Assembly: GCA_001784175.1 (NCBI GenBank)
Contig: MFPR01000002.1
Location: 46,221-110,220, forward strand
Origin: Candidatus Lindowbacteria bacterium RIFCSPLOWO2_12_FULL_62_27
Lineage (GTDB): Bacteria > Lindowbacteria > 2-12-FULL-62-27
Reading direction: 5' to 3'
DNA length: 64,000 bases
Of this stretch, positions 64,000 through 64,000 are shown piece after piece. Every line of letters begins with the position of its first letter. The stretch's first letter is position 1. Made by a program: the position numbers and the translations under genes. Under the pieces are notes generated by a model. The model searched no databases. It was not told the DNA's origin and saw only the letters and a program-made list of their open reading frames with translations.

Positions 64000-64000
64000 C

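Noticed and set aside
62970-63435. FlgD-like sequence suggesting a flagellar hook assembly protein
   Set aside because: Only the Ig-like FlgD-type module is present, many times over; no FlgD N-terminal region or flagellar context occurs. The module is common in surface proteins.
48209-63540. Regularly spaced identical short sequences that might suggest a CRISPR or regulatory array
   Set aside because: The period is about 3.83 kb, the repeats lie inside codons of homologous protein segments, and there are no short unique spacers.
1-63999. RTX adhesin or toxin
   Set aside because: I saw no arrays of the glycine- and aspartate-rich RTX nonapeptide; isolated GGDGDY-type turns belong to Ig modules.
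1-63999. Polyketide or non-ribosomal peptide megasynthase, the other usual source of very long bacterial genes
   Set aside because: None of the condensation, adenylation, ketosynthase or carrier motifs was seen; the whole sequence is beta-rich Ig-type repeats.
1-63999. Internal promoters, ribosome binding sites or alternative gene starts within the frame
   Set aside because: Met codons are scattered inside conserved modules, without a convincing purine-rich leader or any break in the repeat order, so no internal start is supported.

Overview
The window lies wholly inside one giant protein-coding gene on the minus strand. The frame whose codons occupy + positions 3k+1 to 3k+3 has no stop codon anywhere from 63999 down to 1, so 21,333 consecutive sense codons are visible, and neither the start nor the stop of the gene is in view. 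In every part I translated, the frame reads as coherent extracellular repeat protein: immunoglobulin-like beta-sandwich modules, FlgD-type Ig modules with NPFSPNGDGxND signatures, bacterial Ig modules of the 'GxAEPGAxV ... TDTVGNKS' type, five von Willebrand factor A (VWA) domains, and many Asp/Asn-rich loops that look calcium-binding. I saw no other gene, RNA gene, promoter, terminator, mobile element or CRISPR array, and no intergenic DNA.

Organism: the DNA is GC-rich (about 60-65% by eye). FlgD-type Ig motifs in very long surface proteins are typical of uncultivated bacterial lineages such as Omnitrophota, Elusimicrobiota and FCB-related candidate phyla. Coding regions of this size are known mainly from Omnitrophota-like metagenomes and a few others. 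No marker gene is present, so the phylum assignment is weak inference.

Layout from N- to C-terminus (falling coordinates). A1-A4 (63960-48646) are four tandem units of 1,274-1,279 residues. A5 (48645-45631) is a truncated A unit. V1 (45630-41383) and V2 (41382-37090) are tandem VWA-bearing units of about 1,420 residues, and V3 (37089-34516) is a shortened one. A6 (34515-30634) is an A unit in rotated phase. B1 and B2 (30633-24082) are units of about 1,092 residues. A' (24081-21199) is a partial A-like segment. B3 and B4 (21198-14539) are two more B units. C1 and C2 (14538-7009) are A-related units of about 1,250 residues. An Ig linker (7008-6256) leads to V4 (6255-1834) and V5 (from 1833 out of the window).

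How it may work (inference): the protein looks like a secreted or surface-tethered fibre. Hundreds of small beta-sandwich domains would form a long stalk stiffened by calcium, and clusters of VWA domains would act as ligand-binding stations. VWA1 and VWA2 keep a full metal-ion-dependent adhesion site (MIDAS), VWA3 is close to it, and VWA4 and VWA5 have lost key residues. I saw no catalytic domain, transmembrane segment or secretion signal in the visible part, so any enzyme, anchor or export signal must lie outside the window.
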